From positions 1 to 64,000 of the forward strand of contig JBGAUT010000025.1 in assembly GCA_044228505.1 (NCBI GenBank): a stretch of 64,000 nt of DNA. The letters are read 5' to 3'. This document shows positions 49,538 to 59,206 of the stretch, piece by piece. Made by a program: the position numbers and the translations under genes. Each line of letters begins with the position of its first letter. Positions within the stretch are counted from its first letter, which is position 1. The notes under the pieces are model-generated. The model was not told where the DNA came from, ran no database searches, and saw only the letters and a program-made list of their open reading frames with translations. This DNA comes from JAEUKA01 sp044228505. GTDB taxonomy: Bacteria > Myxococcota_A > Polyangia > Palsa-1104 > JAEUJZ01.

Positions 49538-52342
49538 TCACATTGGACGGAGTCGATTCGTCGGGATGATCTGTTTGTACGTGGACGGGCTGGACCAAAA
49601 CAGCTTGGCGGATGCGTTGCCTGTGGCCTCGTAGTACTCCATGGTGACAGTTACTGGCACTCCGGCTGTAAGGCTTATGGTGCCACTGTACTCCGTGACG
49701 AGCTGATCCTTCCATTGGTTGATGAGCTGCGTTCCGTTCACCCACAGTCGCACTCCTTCATCGGTTTGAGTGTAGAAGGTGTAGGTCTCTGTGAACCGGG
49801 GAACGATCTTGCCCGTCCAGCGAATCTGGAAGTTGTCCGCAGGAACGAGCGGGTCGGGACTGCCAGCGACGTAGTCAAAATTTACCGTCGGGGAGACCTT
49901 CGAAACCTTGAGGGTCGCCTTCGTGAAATCATGCGTCGCATCTCCGGCTAGAGTCTGGTACATGTCGGCCTTCAGTCCGCAAGTTGCTGCCGTGCAAGTA
50001 CTCTCCTCTGCAAGATCAAGAACATCCAGGTGTCGGTAGTCTCCGAACGTCTGTAGGTTACTCAGCTCTGTGTAGTAGTTACAGATACTCGCCGCCGCTG
50101 GAGACGATACGTAGTCGGTGATGCTAAAGGAGTTGGCTGCCGCCAAGACCTTGGCTTTGTAGGCTGTCGGATTGAGGGTTCCGGTGGCATCCAGTTCGAT
50201 GATTCGAGCACGAAGCTCGTTGCGGAAGCACTTGATGATCGCATCCTTGAAACGGTTGTACTGGCCGTTGCCTTCTTCCCCAACGAAGAAAGAGCGACCC
50301 CCCACCCAGCTGTACTGCTCCCCGAATTCACGGTCCTTATCCTGCGGAATCATTAGCCATTTTCCGTCGGAAGAACGCTGATAAAGAAAGAAGTTGTGGA
50401 ACCCTTCATCCCACGGTTCCGCCCAGTTCCGGATGGCGATGTAGTCGATCATCTTTTGGACATCAAAGTTGTCCGTAAGAAACGTCTTTAACGCCGTGAA
50501 GTTGTTGCTCGAAACCGCAGTTGCCCGCAGCGTGTTCATGGTCTCGATCAGAGTGCGCAGCTTGTTGTTGTTGTCCCAGTTGTAGGTCTTGCGATCGTAG
50601 GTGTACTTGTAGCGATCGTCGATCGTCCACATCGGGCAGGTTGCATTGAGTGCCAGGGTCGACCCGTCTGAAACGCCCCAAGGTCCCTCTACTGCACCGG
50701 CGTTGCCGTCTGCTTTGAACAGATCTCCGATCCGTTCACCAGAGGCACGATATCGCTTCATCATGTCGCCATCGATGTGCTCCAGATCGAGCATGTAGTG
50801 GTAGTACCCGCCATTGATGTGTAGGCGTGAGTATCTGGTCCGTTGCACCGGGACGTTGACACCCGGATCTCCGTACACCCGTTCACCAACTGCATCATCG
50901 AGACCTGGGCACGCCTGATTCATCTTGTTCAGCACCATCTTTTGTCGCTTGCCCTCAAATGGAGCGTAGGCAGGGAAGTCGACTTTCCAACTGAGCACAG
51001 TCGGTGAGGCGGGCCGAACCGGAAGCGGATTGATGGTCGTCTTGGTGGCGTCGAGTCCAATGCCATTGGTGCGATTCCAGCGACTCCCCTCGTAGCGAAC
51101 GAACGTGTCGTAGACGACTCCATCCATTACGAAAACGGCCGGTACTTGAGCATCCCAAGAGTCGCGCAGCAGACAGCGATTGGTGTTTGTCCCACCAGGA
51201 GTGACGCGCTTGTCGTCCGGTGTTGGCCAAAAGACGTTGTCGTAAATCTGCGTCCAGTTCTCCTTCTTGATAAACAGATGGTAGATCGGCGCAGAGGTGT
51301 TGACCGGAGGTGTGACGAAGTACGCCCACCAGCCAAGAGGGTCCGAGGGACGCGGCGAGATCACCTCTTGTCCGGCACCTTTGTCGACCAGGACACGATA
51401 GCGAACGATCGCATTGTTCGGCTGCTTCGGCAGCGTCGTCTCATAGAAACCGTTGTTGCTGGTGAGAGCCACCGTTGTGATGGGCTCTCCCGTGATCTGT
51501 ACGTCGTCTACGAACCACTGCAACTGCGGCTTGGTGAACGTGCCCAAGTTCGAGAATACGACGCTGATTTTCACGGTATCCGCAGAGCGAATCAGTAGGT
51601 TCCCACTCGATGGGGTCACGATCTTGCGCTCTACGATGGTGGGAGGGGCACCGGTCAGACTGTTGGCTCGTCCGGGGCTAGCACCGTCGAGTGGTGACGG
51701 AACCCAGTTGGATATTTCCCTCGACGGAATGTCGTAGTTTACGCGCTGAAGCGAGATTCCCTTGTACTGATGCGGAGCAGAAGTGAGCGGAGTGGGAAGG
51801 AGTCCCAACCACTCGTCGTTGGCTCCCAGCGCATCGGCGCCGATCGACCATGGAAAGTCGGTGTGATACTCCACGGAATCAACAGTCGCGTTCTGGCTAT
51901 CGAGCAGGTTTACCACCGCTCCGCTGTTGTCGAGATCACCGGTGTATTCACCAACGATCTCTGCGACACCGATCATATAGCTCGCGACGCTGGCTAGCGC
52001 CGTCTTGTTCTTGGCCAGCACTGCGTAGGCATGCGGCGCGATCGTGGTGCCCGTCGGAAAGGTGAACTGAACGGTGCCGCTGAGCTTCCATCCCGAGAGA
52101 TCGACTGCGGCATCGGTCCGGTTGTAAAGCTCTAGAAACTCATGATTGTCGTCGTAGGCATTCTCATCGACCGGGTGGTACATTAGTTCCGAGAACACCA
52201 CTTTCGGTGTCCTATCCGGAGGCGGCGGCTCTGGGAGCACCATTCCGTCCGTGTTGGTGGTATCAGACCCGCAAGCGATCCCGAAGGCCGCGATAAGTCC
52301 AAGGAACCAAGGCCGCCAATGCGAAGAGACACGCTGGTTCAT
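49538..52342 (-). CDS. CotH-kinase-type lipoprotein with lamin-tail and PA14 domains
   Basis: This 934-residue surface lipoprotein has lipobox IAC with Cys24. Domains: lamin-tail (about 45-190, VVFSELMYHPVDENAYDD, HEFLELYNRTDAAVDLSGWK), a linker beta domain, a CotH kinase domain (about 300-740) with WDAQVPAVFVMDGVVY, YDTFVRYEGSRW and PQDKDREFG in place of the family's PWDLDxxFG, and a C-terminal PA14 domain (about 790-930, TDEGVRLWVNGTQLINQW). CotH proteins phosphorylate proteins on Ser. CotH with VTC and DUF4956 genes is a recurrent combination. The gene lies 245 bases upstream of the TolC-like operon on the same strand and may have its own promoter. Confidence 0.9.
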   Translation of the reverse strand: MNQRVSSHWRPWFLGLIAAFGIACGSDTTNTDGMVLPEPPPPDRTPKVVFSELMYHPVDENAYDDNHEFLELYNRTDAAVDLSGWKLSGTVQFTFPTGTTIAPHAYAVLAKNKTALASVASYMIGVAEIVGEYTGDLDNSGAVVNLLDSQNATVDSVEYHTDFPWSIGADALGANDEWLGLLPTPLTSAPHQYKGISLQRVNYDIPSREISNWVPSPLDGASPGRANSLTGAPPTIVERKIVTPSSGNLLIRSADTVKISVVFSNLGTFTKPQLQWFVDDVQITGEPITTVALTSNNGFYETTLPKQPNNAIVRYRVLVDKGAGQEVISPRPSDPLGWWAYFVTPPVNTSAPIYHLFIKKENWTQIYDNVFWPTPDDKRVTPGGTNTNRCLLRDSWDAQVPAVFVMDGVVYDTFVRYEGSRWNRTNGIGLDATKTTINPLPVRPASPTVLSWKVDFPAYAPFEGKRQKMVLNKMNQACPGLDDAVGERVYGDPGVNVPVQRTRYSRLHINGGYYHYMLDLEHIDGDMMKRYRASGERIGDLFKADGNAGAVEGPWGVSDGSTLALNATCPMWTIDDRYKYTYDRKTYNWDNNNKLRTLIETMNTLRATAVSSNNFTALKTFLTDNFDVQKMIDYIAIRNWAEPWDEGFHNFFLYQRSSDGKWLMIPQDKDREFGEQYSWVGGRSFFVGEEGNGQYNRFKDAIIKCFRNELRARIIELDATGTLNPTAYKAKVLAAANSFSITDYVSSPAAASICNYYTELSNLQTFGDYRHLDVLDLAEESTCTAATCGLKADMYQTLAGDATHDFTKATLKVSKVSPTVNFDYVAGSPDPLVPADNFQIRWTGKIVPRFTETYTFYTQTDEGVRLWVNGTQLINQWKDQLVTEYSGTISLTAGVPVTVTMEYYEATGNASAKLFWSSPSTYKQIIPTNRLRPM

Positions 52343-52539
52343 GGGTAAGCCTCAAATGGAAAGTAAATAAATCGGCACCGCACAGAATATCACGGTGGGG
52401 TGGCAGGGAATAGCGGGCTCGGAGAGGCCCAAGGTGGTAACTGCCAGAGGTAGCAGACGATGTCCGTTTTAACAGACAGCGTTCAATCGGAGGGCAGGAC
52501 GGGAGTCAGGTGGGTGTGTGAAAGCCAGCCATCTGCTGA

Positions 52540-53142
52540 TTATGGCTCGGTCTTTTCCCACATCTTGTGCCGCAGCTTGTACTTGTCTGGATAGTTGGTG
52601 TCATCGTCGCTGGGAGAGACTTGGCGCTTGTAGACTCGCTCGCCATTTTTTTCCTCGACAGACCACTTCTCATCCCACTTGTTGTTGCGATTCAGGTCCA
52701 CCTTGGCGCGGACATGCTTGCCGCCTTCCGCGTACAGATTGACCTTGTACGGACGATCGGGTGTGGCGTCCTTCACTTTGCCAGCAGACGGCGTCTGTTC
52801 AAACAGACGGATGATCTCTTCATCGAACGGACGCATCGCAAGGAGTGGATGGCCGTTCTTGGCGACCTCGGCCACCATCCCCCGCATCGCTTTTTGTTCG
52901 GGGTTTGCGGTGACAGACTGCGCACCCGTAGGGAGGGCTGGGTCGGCCTTGCTTGCTGCTGCGGGATCGGGCTTGGTGTCCGGTTTGGGGGCCTCTGCGG
53001 TGCCGGTCGCTCCGGCTGAGGCGAGCGGCGTTGGATGGCTCGCAGGAGTGACCACAGCGCTGCGGGTGGCATAGTACACAGAGCCGAAGACTCCCGATGC
53101 GACAGCCGCGATGAGTAGGTTGCGAAAGGTCGTAAACTTCAT
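52540..53142 (-). CDS. Membrane-anchored protein of unknown function
   Basis: This 200-residue protein has an N-terminal membrane helix or signal (NLLIAAVASGVFGSVYYA), an Ala/Pro/Lys linker (about 35-75), then a domain with MVAEVAKNGHPLLAMRPFDEEI and a C-terminal basic and aromatic strand region (KVDLNRNNKWDEKWSVEEKNG). NRNNKWDEKW resembles a Ca-binding EF-hand-like DxNxNGxxD loop, but it is degenerate. Not recognised as a family. It lies 25 bases after the end of the radical SAM operon on the same strand and could be its last gene. Confidence 0.6.
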   Translation of the reverse strand: MKFTTFRNLLIAAVASGVFGSVYYATRSAVVTPASHPTPLASAGATGTAEAPKPDTKPDPAAASKADPALPTGAQSVTANPEQKAMRGMVAEVAKNGHPLLAMRPFDEEIIRLFEQTPSAGKVKDATPDRPYKVNLYAEGGKHVRAKVDLNRNNKWDEKWSVEEKNGERVYKRQVSPSDDDTNYPDKYKLRHKMWEKTEP

Positions 53143-53167
53143 GACAGCCCTTGGTCAGTTGGGTTCA

Positions 53168-54052
53168 TTATGATTGGTCAAGCGACGGTCGACTCATCAG
53201 GCCACGCTCAATCGGCACCGTGCAGTAGCACAGCGGATAGGGACACGGCCGGGGTTCCTCACCCAGCGCGAAAGAGTCGGAAAGAAAGTCGCCCAGTCGT
53301 TCCATCTTATGCCGACGTGCCGGGTAACAGCGATAGGCGATGCCACGGTCGTCGAGGATGAAGTAGCGACTGCCCGACCAGCAGGGCTGCCCGGTGAAGC
53401 GATGCGCGATGTGGCCGGTGCGGTTGTGACCTCCCAGCTGCACAAGCTGCGTTTGCTCTGTCGCGCTGTAGGGTACAAGCCCACCGTCGAGCTTTTCGGG
53501 CTGCACCTTGAACATGACTCCACGCTCGGCAAAGCGGCTGGACAGCTCAGCCAGTCTGGGTAGGGCAGGGCGCGTTGCCACTGTCGTTACATTTAGGCTG
53601 GGTGCTGGCACGCTGGGATCGTGCTGGCTCTGGAGCGCCTCGCGGATCGTGATCGCCTTATCGATGAAAGACTCCACATCGGTGACGTACTCCAGATGCA
53701 GGCTGCACGAAAAGACGCCGATGCGACCTTTAGCGGCCCCGACAAAGGCGAGTAGCTTTTTTTCGCTGGCCGAAAAGTTGGTTACGATCGAGATGCGATG
53801 TCCCAGGTTCGCAAGTCCCTGCGTGATCTCATCAAGTGTCGGATGAACGAAGGGCTCACCACCGGAGATCTTGACTTCCCAACGACCAGGGAGTCGCGCA
53901 AATCCAGCCAGGAATCGCGGGGTGTCTCGGCTCCATCGTCCACGATCATCCATAAAGCGCTGCGTGCAGTACGAACAGCGGTAGTTACAAGCGGTGTTGA
54001 TGTTCCAAGAGACCACCCCTTCGGCTGGTCGTTTGGGAGCCTGCTGACTCAT
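53168..54052 (-). CDS. Radical SAM enzyme (1 of 3 in cluster)
   Basis: This 294-residue protein has the radical SAM motif NTACNYRCSYC (CxxxCxxC at about 22-29), the Gly motif KISGGEPFVHP and a C-terminal Cys-rich ending CPYPLCYCTVPIERG that could bind an auxiliary Fe-S cluster. The middle includes DGGLVPYS, also seen in the next gene as DGGTASYS, so the two are paralogues. Its start overlaps the stop of the upstream gene (ATGA), so translation is coupled. The substrate is unknown; there is no clear RiPP precursor next to it. Confidence 0.88.
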   Translation of the reverse strand: MSQQAPKRPAEGVVSWNINTACNYRCSYCTQRFMDDRGRWSRDTPRFLAGFARLPGRWEVKISGGEPFVHPTLDEITQGLANLGHRISIVTNFSASEKKLLAFVGAAKGRIGVFSCSLHLEYVTDVESFIDKAITIREALQSQHDPSVPAPSLNVTTVATRPALPRLAELSSRFAERGVMFKVQPEKLDGGLVPYSATEQTQLVQLGGHNRTGHIAHRFTGQPCWSGSRYFILDDRGIAYRCYPARRHKMERLGDFLSDSFALGEEPRPCPYPLCYCTVPIERGLMSRPSLDQS

Positions 54053-55002
54053 GCCCGGAAGTCTCCCACTTGCAGTCGAGACAGCGGCACAAAGTTCGCT
54101 GCTGGATGCTCCTTATCGTCGCTGTCCTCGTTCTGTTCCTGATACTTGCGCGCCGCTGCAGAGACTCCCTCAATCATGCCGCGATTGGCGGGAACCGTGC
54201 ATGGACAGATGTTGTACGGACAGGGCGAAGCGGACTCCCATTGCTTGAGTGTGCCTGCAAAGACGTTGCCCAGGAATCCTTGCTTGAACCGACGGGCAGT
54301 GCGACAGCTCCAGCCATCACCGTTTTGAAGTAGCACCAGATAATCAACGCCCGCGTAGCACAGCTTCCCTTTGTAACTTGGGGCCATGTTGGCGCGATCG
54401 GGAGTTGGCTTTTCACCGACCAGTGCAGCGATCAGTGCCTGGTCCTCGGCGGAATAAGAAGCAGTTCCTCCGTCTAATTTCATGATCTGCGGAAATAGCT
54501 TGAGCCCTGCTTGTTCCACCAAGTCTCGCGCCGCAAGGACTGCGGATAGTCGTCCCGGCACCAGCACCGTATTGATGGTCAGGTGGGCACGCGGATCCAT
54601 GTTGGCGCGGAGCACGACCGCCTTTTCCAGAAAGCTCTCAACAGAGGTAAACTCCAAATGAAGGCTGGCAGAGACCACTCCCAATCGACCCTGTGTGAGC
54701 GTCGCAAATCGTTCTATCCAGGATAGCGGTGCCGATAAATTGGTAAGAACGCTGATGGTGTGCGGAGTGCGTTCGACAAGACCCGGAATGATCCGTTCCA
54801 TAAAGCCCCGGAACGCAAAGGGTTCACCGCCGGTCATCTTGATTTCGAAGCGTTTCGGGAGTCCCGCGAAAAACTGAAGGAACTGCTCGACTTGCTCGGG
54901 GCTGGGATGCCCGGTGCGATAGACCTTGCTCTGAATGCAGTAGGAGCAGTCGTAGTTACAGGTTCCACAGACCTGCCACTCGATCGTCGGTTGCCGTTTC
55001 AT
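54049..55002 (-). CDS. Radical SAM enzyme (2 of 3 in cluster)
   Basis: This 317-residue paralogue of the previous gene has the radical SAM motif CGTCNYDCSYC (about 12-19), EIKMTGGEPFAFRG and the C-terminal CPYNICPCTVPANRG. The spacing of this auxiliary Cys group equals that of radical SAM 1. The start at ATG 55002 overlaps the stop of radical SAM 3 (54999-55002); the longer frame to 55167 lies inside the neighbour and is not used. A 30-residue acidic tail follows the last Cys group. Substrate unknown. Confidence 0.88.
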   Translation of the reverse strand: MKRQPTIEWQVCGTCNYDCSYCIQSKVYRTGHPSPEQVEQFLQFFAGLPKRFEIKMTGGEPFAFRGFMERIIPGLVERTPHTISVLTNLSAPLSWIERFATLTQGRLGVVSASLHLEFTSVESFLEKAVVLRANMDPRAHLTINTVLVPGRLSAVLAARDLVEQAGLKLFPQIMKLDGGTASYSAEDQALIAALVGEKPTPDRANMAPSYKGKLCYAGVDYLVLLQNGDGWSCRTARRFKQGFLGNVFAGTLKQWESASPCPYNICPCTVPANRGMIEGVSAAARKYQEQNEDSDDKEHPAANFVPLSRLQVGDFRA

Positions 55003-56072
55003 GGCTTGCGACCTGTGACTTGGTACAGCCGCTCTTGTCCGAATGCCTGTTCGAATCGCTGAGACAAGCTGTGGTTCATGTTGAACTTGCCGCACTGATG
55101 GCAGGCCGAAAAGTACTCTCCCCGGCGAAGCTGGGCGCGGATCTGATTCCAGCGCGGACCATCCCACAGATCAGGAAATGGACCATCGGCCAAGTTGCCA
55201 ATGACCACCTCTGGGCTACAGCAGAATAGGACAGTGCCATCGACCAGGATGCGCGCATAGGAGTATCCCATGAAGCAGCCGATGTCTTCGATGGGCGCGG
55301 TGGCTTCTTCTCCAGCGCGAAGTTGATCGGCAAAGACTCCGAAGTTCACGCTTACCGATAGGCGAGCCGCTTCCTCTTTGGCCGCTGGCAACCATTCGTG
55401 GACCAACTTCTGTCGCTGTTCTTCGGTGATGCGAACCGCTTCGGTTCCCTCGCGCAGGCTAGCGAGCTTGAAGTTGACTTGCTCGGCTTGGTATTCCGCC
55501 GCTTGCCGAATCATCGCGGGCAGCTCGTGCGCGTTTTCGCGGCAGATGACATGGATGTGTTTGTACCGCTTTCCGGCCTCCCGGAATCGGGTCAGCATCA
55601 CCAGTACACGCTGCCATTCATCGTTTACAAAATTGGGATGAAAGGCGCGGTATGCTTCGGGGCTTGCGGCGTGGAGTCCGATCAGGAGCTGGTCCACCCC
55701 AAGCGAGATGATGCGTTCTGGATCAGAGGCAACCAAGTTCGTGATGATGGTCAGATACAGCCCACGCCGTTTGACCTCCGCGATCATTTCGTAGATCTCG
55801 GGATGTGTGAACGGCTCGCCCATTCCAGATAAGATCACAGAGCGCAGCCCACCCAGCTCGCTGACTTCACTGAGTATGTCGCACACGGTCGCGGAATCGA
55901 TCCGTTGACGCTTCCAGCGCTGCGGACGTGGCACGCGCAGATGCGGAGAGTGATCCCAGCACGTCACGCAATTGGTATTGCAGCCGTTGGTGATATCGAT
56001 GTGCAGCGTGTCGGGTCCGGTGAGTGGTCGCCCAAGGTGCATTCCGAGCAGACGGGGATCGACACGCTTCAT
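54999..56072 (-). CDS. Radical SAM/SPASM enzyme (3 of 3 in cluster)
   Basis: This 357-residue protein has the core motif TNGCNTNCVTCW (CxxxCxxC at about 30-37), SGMGEPFTHPE and a C-terminal SPASM-like Cys set (CFMGYSYARILVDGTVLFCC, then CHQCGKFN), which in other enzymes binds auxiliary clusters for peptide or sugar modification. It lies first among the three radical SAM genes and starts in the stop of the glycosyltransferase gene (ATGA). It is less similar to the other two. Confidence 0.88.
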   Translation of the reverse strand: MKRVDPRLLGMHLGRPLTGPDTLHIDITNGCNTNCVTCWDHSPHLRVPRPQRWKRQRIDSATVCDILSEVSELGGLRSVILSGMGEPFTHPEIYEMIAEVKRRGLYLTIITNLVASDPERIISLGVDQLLIGLHAASPEAYRAFHPNFVNDEWQRVLVMLTRFREAGKRYKHIHVICRENAHELPAMIRQAAEYQAEQVNFKLASLREGTEAVRITEEQRQKLVHEWLPAAKEEAARLSVSVNFGVFADQLRAGEEATAPIEDIGCFMGYSYARILVDGTVLFCCSPEVVIGNLADGPFPDLWDGPRWNQIRAQLRRGEYFSACHQCGKFNMNHSLSQRFEQAFGQERLYQVTGRKP

Positions 56073-57739
56073 GACAGAGTCCTTACTGCTGCACTGACCA
56101 CCTCACGCAGCGAACCAGTGTAGTTGTCATCGGCTGTCGCTTGGGCCACCGATAGCACCCGGAGTCCTTGGTACAGGTCTTTTCCGTGCTGCTCAAGCGC
56201 TCGAAGGAGTCGCTTGATCTCAACCACCGACTGGTCCACGGGCTGCGAGCGTTCTGCTGGTAACTGTCTTAGGAAAGACAGCGCGCCCGGCCAGTCTGCA
56301 AACACCGCTAGACTGCTGAGCAGTTCCCCAACGGCGGTGCTTCGTTCATCGAGATCTCCTTGTCCCAATCGTCCTTGAAGCTGACGAAGGATTCGGACAA
56401 GCGCGGGCTGTGGCAGTCGGTGTTTCTGCGCGATTTTTAGCAGGGTCAGCGCTTCCTCACAGGGAATCTGTAGGCTCTTGATATTCTGGGTCGGACTCTG
56501 CGCTGGCCCGAGTGCGTGCGCGATTTCGCAGACCTGTTCAAGGGATACTTCCGCCTGCTGCAGCTCAGCGATTAAGACATCGTCGACCGCTTCAGCGGCT
56601 GACTCGATCTGTGCGGTCGGAATGAGCAAAGAAAGCAGTCTCTGGGCGGCATCCCGAGCATGGTTATATGGCACAAGTTCCGTTGCCGCCGTTGCGGCCA
56701 GAGTCCGTTTTGCGTCATCCAAAAAGACATCGATGGCCCGCTCTAGGCTGCGCACAAACCCCGGACTGTCCATGGGCTGTCGCAGATGAATCGCGGCCCC
56801 GCGCTCCTCGGCCAGATCCGCTCGCTTGTCCTGTTCATCCGCGATTTTTTCCTGCGGCAAAAAGATCGTGGGAACTCCCGCATGCAGCAGCTCATGGAAG
56901 GAGTTGTAGCCAGCAGAGCACACCGCAAAGTCCATGCCTGAAAATAGCTCTGCCATGCCGGTGTGGGTCAGGAACGTCACGCGGGGGCCATGTAAGGACG
57001 GCCCGCGATACAGAGGCCCAGCCCCAACGATGAGATGCAACTTGGGAACTCGCAGCAGGATCTCACAGACGGTATGAAGGTGACTCGCGGCGTTGCGATC
57101 GCCACCTCCTCCGGCAGAGACATACACGAGTAGCTGGTCTGGCGGCACTGCGAAGTGCGCCCGAACCTTGTCACGAGACCAGCACTCCACTCGTTCACGA
57201 ATCATGACCGGACCCGTGTAGTGAAGCTGTCCTCTTCGCAGTCCTTTGAGGGTTCCTTGCGACTCCTGCTCGTGTTCGGGAACCAGGATCAGATCGTACA
57301 GCGGTAGCATCGCCGCAAAGTCTGGACGGTTTAGGAATTCCTCTTTTACGGAGCGATGAATAAAGGCTTTGTGGTGACACAGATCGAGCGCCGACAGCAG
57401 CTCGCCAAAGGAACCACGCGGAAAGGTATCGACCAGAAACAGATCGGGCCGGAGCAGTCCAAGGGAGTGCCATACCCACTGCTTGGCCAGCGCCAGATAG
57501 GTGGTCTTGTCGATTCCGGTGTCCGAAACGATGGTCTTCGAGGGCAGCTTGAAGCTGGCGAACCGCTCCGAAAACAGCAGACTGTCCGCTTCACTCGACG
57601 TAAGAAAGTAGATCTCGGCGCGCAGATCCAGCACTTGAGTGTAGCGGCGGATCCAGCGATTGATCGCGCACAGCCGGGTGAGGTGTCCGGCACCAGAGCC
57701 GTTGACCGCATAGTTTACGATTCGCAAGGGGCTTGCCAT
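56069..57739 (-). CDS. Glycosyltransferase (MGT/MurG-like GT-B) with C-terminal helical extension
   Basis: This is a GT-B-fold glycosyltransferase of 556 residues. The N-terminal motif YAVNGSGAGHLTRLCAI is the Gly-rich loop of MurG/UGT-like enzymes. The donor-side motifs are VYVSAGGGGDRNA and CSAGYNSFHELLHAGVPTIF, typical of family 28/1 enzymes using NDP-sugars. From about 370 the protein continues as a helical region of about 180 residues not found in MurG. Its stop overlaps the radical SAM 3 start. ATG 57739 gives the expected N-terminus; a TTG three codons upstream is in frame. It probably glycosylates the product or carrier handled by the cluster (inference). Confidence 0.82.
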   Translation of the reverse strand: MASPLRIVNYAVNGSGAGHLTRLCAINRWIRRYTQVLDLRAEIYFLTSSEADSLLFSERFASFKLPSKTIVSDTGIDKTTYLALAKQWVWHSLGLLRPDLFLVDTFPRGSFGELLSALDLCHHKAFIHRSVKEEFLNRPDFAAMLPLYDLILVPEHEQESQGTLKGLRRGQLHYTGPVMIRERVECWSRDKVRAHFAVPPDQLLVYVSAGGGGDRNAASHLHTVCEILLRVPKLHLIVGAGPLYRGPSLHGPRVTFLTHTGMAELFSGMDFAVCSAGYNSFHELLHAGVPTIFLPQEKIADEQDKRADLAEERGAAIHLRQPMDSPGFVRSLERAIDVFLDDAKRTLAATAATELVPYNHARDAAQRLLSLLIPTAQIESAAEAVDDVLIAELQQAEVSLEQVCEIAHALGPAQSPTQNIKSLQIPCEEALTLLKIAQKHRLPQPALVRILRQLQGRLGQGDLDERSTAVGELLSSLAVFADWPGALSFLRQLPAERSQPVDQSVVEIKRLLRALEQHGKDLYQGLRVLSVAQATADDNYTGSLREVVSAAVRTLS

Positions 57740-57772
57740 GGGACACAAAAAGGGAAGGCGAAGGGAGTTTCG

Positions 57773-59200
57773 CTAGGAAAAGTCGGTGCGGTGATGATTG
57801 AGAAAGGTGTCCGTGGTCTGGATCACTGCGACAGCAGCATCTCCATCGTCATCGATAAATTCGACTCCGACTCCATCGTCATCGATCTCTTCACCTGTTT
57901 GTCTCGGCTTGGGTCGGCGATACTTGTACGCGGGGTGCAGCGCTCGGAATCGTGCCACTTCATCGATGTAGTTGGCTTTGAGCTGTCCATCCGTGACCAG
58001 ATCCCACCACAGGAAGTCCTCGTCTAGGCGTCCGTTTTCATAGCCATGGAAGGAGACAATCACTTGTTGCGCTTGGCGGTGCCTCCCCATCAGATCCAGA
58101 CAGCGCTGGTTGCGGTCGCCTAGCTTTTGGAACTGGTCGCGATCGAAGCGATTGCCCGCATACTTGGGACGCTGGTACTTCGTGATGTCGCGCTGAAGCC
58201 GCGTCAGCGATTGCTCGATGGCTGGACGCGTGTTGTCGAGGAGTTGGCTACTGGTTTGTCGCAAGTACTCTGTCTGTTTGCGCAGTCCAAAGTAGCGTTT
58301 CGCCATCACTTCGATCTGCGGCATCGCCTGAAGCCGGTCTCCGATCATCACCAAGTCGAGATCTGCCAGATATCGTTCAAGCTGAATCCGGGCATCCTTT
58401 AGGAACTGCTCGGGCATCCTTGCGAGCTGCGCTTGGAGCGGATGTCTCGACTCAGCGATGGCCAGTTTCTCTGTCTGAAGGAGATCGTACTCTCGCTCGA
58501 TCGTTTCCCCTTGCGCGACTTCGGCGCGGAGTTTGTCGAGCTTCTGGTCGTACACACTGACGCCATCGCGAGCGCTAAGGTATTCACTACGGACTTCCGC
58601 AAAGGTCTTGTTGCCACCGAGTTCTGCGATGATTTCATCGCCTGCTTTCCAATCGCTAAAGTAGCTGAGCCGCCAGAACGGAACCGAGTACGAAGGGAGT
58701 CCATACTCGACATCCAGGAGTCTCTGTAACCGAGGGTGCCCCGCTTTCTTGAGCACCTGCGCGAGCGGCTCCCGGAACTCTTCTAGCTCGGCGATTTCGC
58801 GGACCAGAGTGCCCGTTCGCGGAGCCCTCAGTAGGAGTCGGTTTTGGAAAATCGGCAGCTCAGAGATCTCACCCAGGCGGACGCTTATGGCCTGAGCCCG
58901 CTCGGCAACCTGAGACTTGAGTTTGGTTTGCGCTTTGCTCAGTTCGGTGGACGGATTCACCATCGCCAGCGTCCGACATCCGGTGAGCGCGACCGCTGCA
59001 TCGATCGATTCCGGAGACAAATCGGCGAGGATCGCGGCGGCCAGCTCGGACAGAGCCGTCTCTGTTCGACTGACCAGAGAGGAAACTTCACGGCGGGAGT
59101 CGGTCTGTTGTTGCTCCAATTGACGAAGCGTGGTTTGCAGCTTGTCTTTGGTCGCTTCCGCTGCGGCCAGGTAGGCCTCACGGCTGATCATCTCGGCCAT
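57773..59200 (-). CDS. Coiled-coil protein of unknown function
   Basis: This 475-residue soluble protein is rich in Glu, Gln and Leu. The first 120 residues form a long coiled coil (AEATKDKLQTTLRQLEQQQ) followed by about 300 further helical residues (LARMPEQFLKDARIQLERYL, QTEYLRQTSSQLLDNTRPAI). The C-terminus is acidic (DDDGVGVEFIDDDGD). No enzyme motif is seen. AGGAG lies nine bases upstream of the ATG at 59200. It sits second in the radical SAM operon, 33 bases before the glycosyltransferase start, so it may be a scaffold for these enzymes (inference). Confidence 0.62.
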   Translation of the reverse strand: MAEMISREAYLAAAEATKDKLQTTLRQLEQQQTDSRREVSSLVSRTETALSELAAAILADLSPESIDAAVALTGCRTLAMVNPSTELSKAQTKLKSQVAERAQAISVRLGEISELPIFQNRLLLRAPRTGTLVREIAELEEFREPLAQVLKKAGHPRLQRLLDVEYGLPSYSVPFWRLSYFSDWKAGDEIIAELGGNKTFAEVRSEYLSARDGVSVYDQKLDKLRAEVAQGETIEREYDLLQTEKLAIAESRHPLQAQLARMPEQFLKDARIQLERYLADLDLVMIGDRLQAMPQIEVMAKRYFGLRKQTEYLRQTSSQLLDNTRPAIEQSLTRLQRDITKYQRPKYAGNRFDRDQFQKLGDRNQRCLDLMGRHRQAQQVIVSFHGYENGRLDEDFLWWDLVTDGQLKANYIDEVARFRALHPAYKYRRPKPRQTGEEIDDDGVGVEFIDDDGDAAVAVIQTTDTFLNHHRTDFS

Positions 59201-59206
59201 CGGTTG

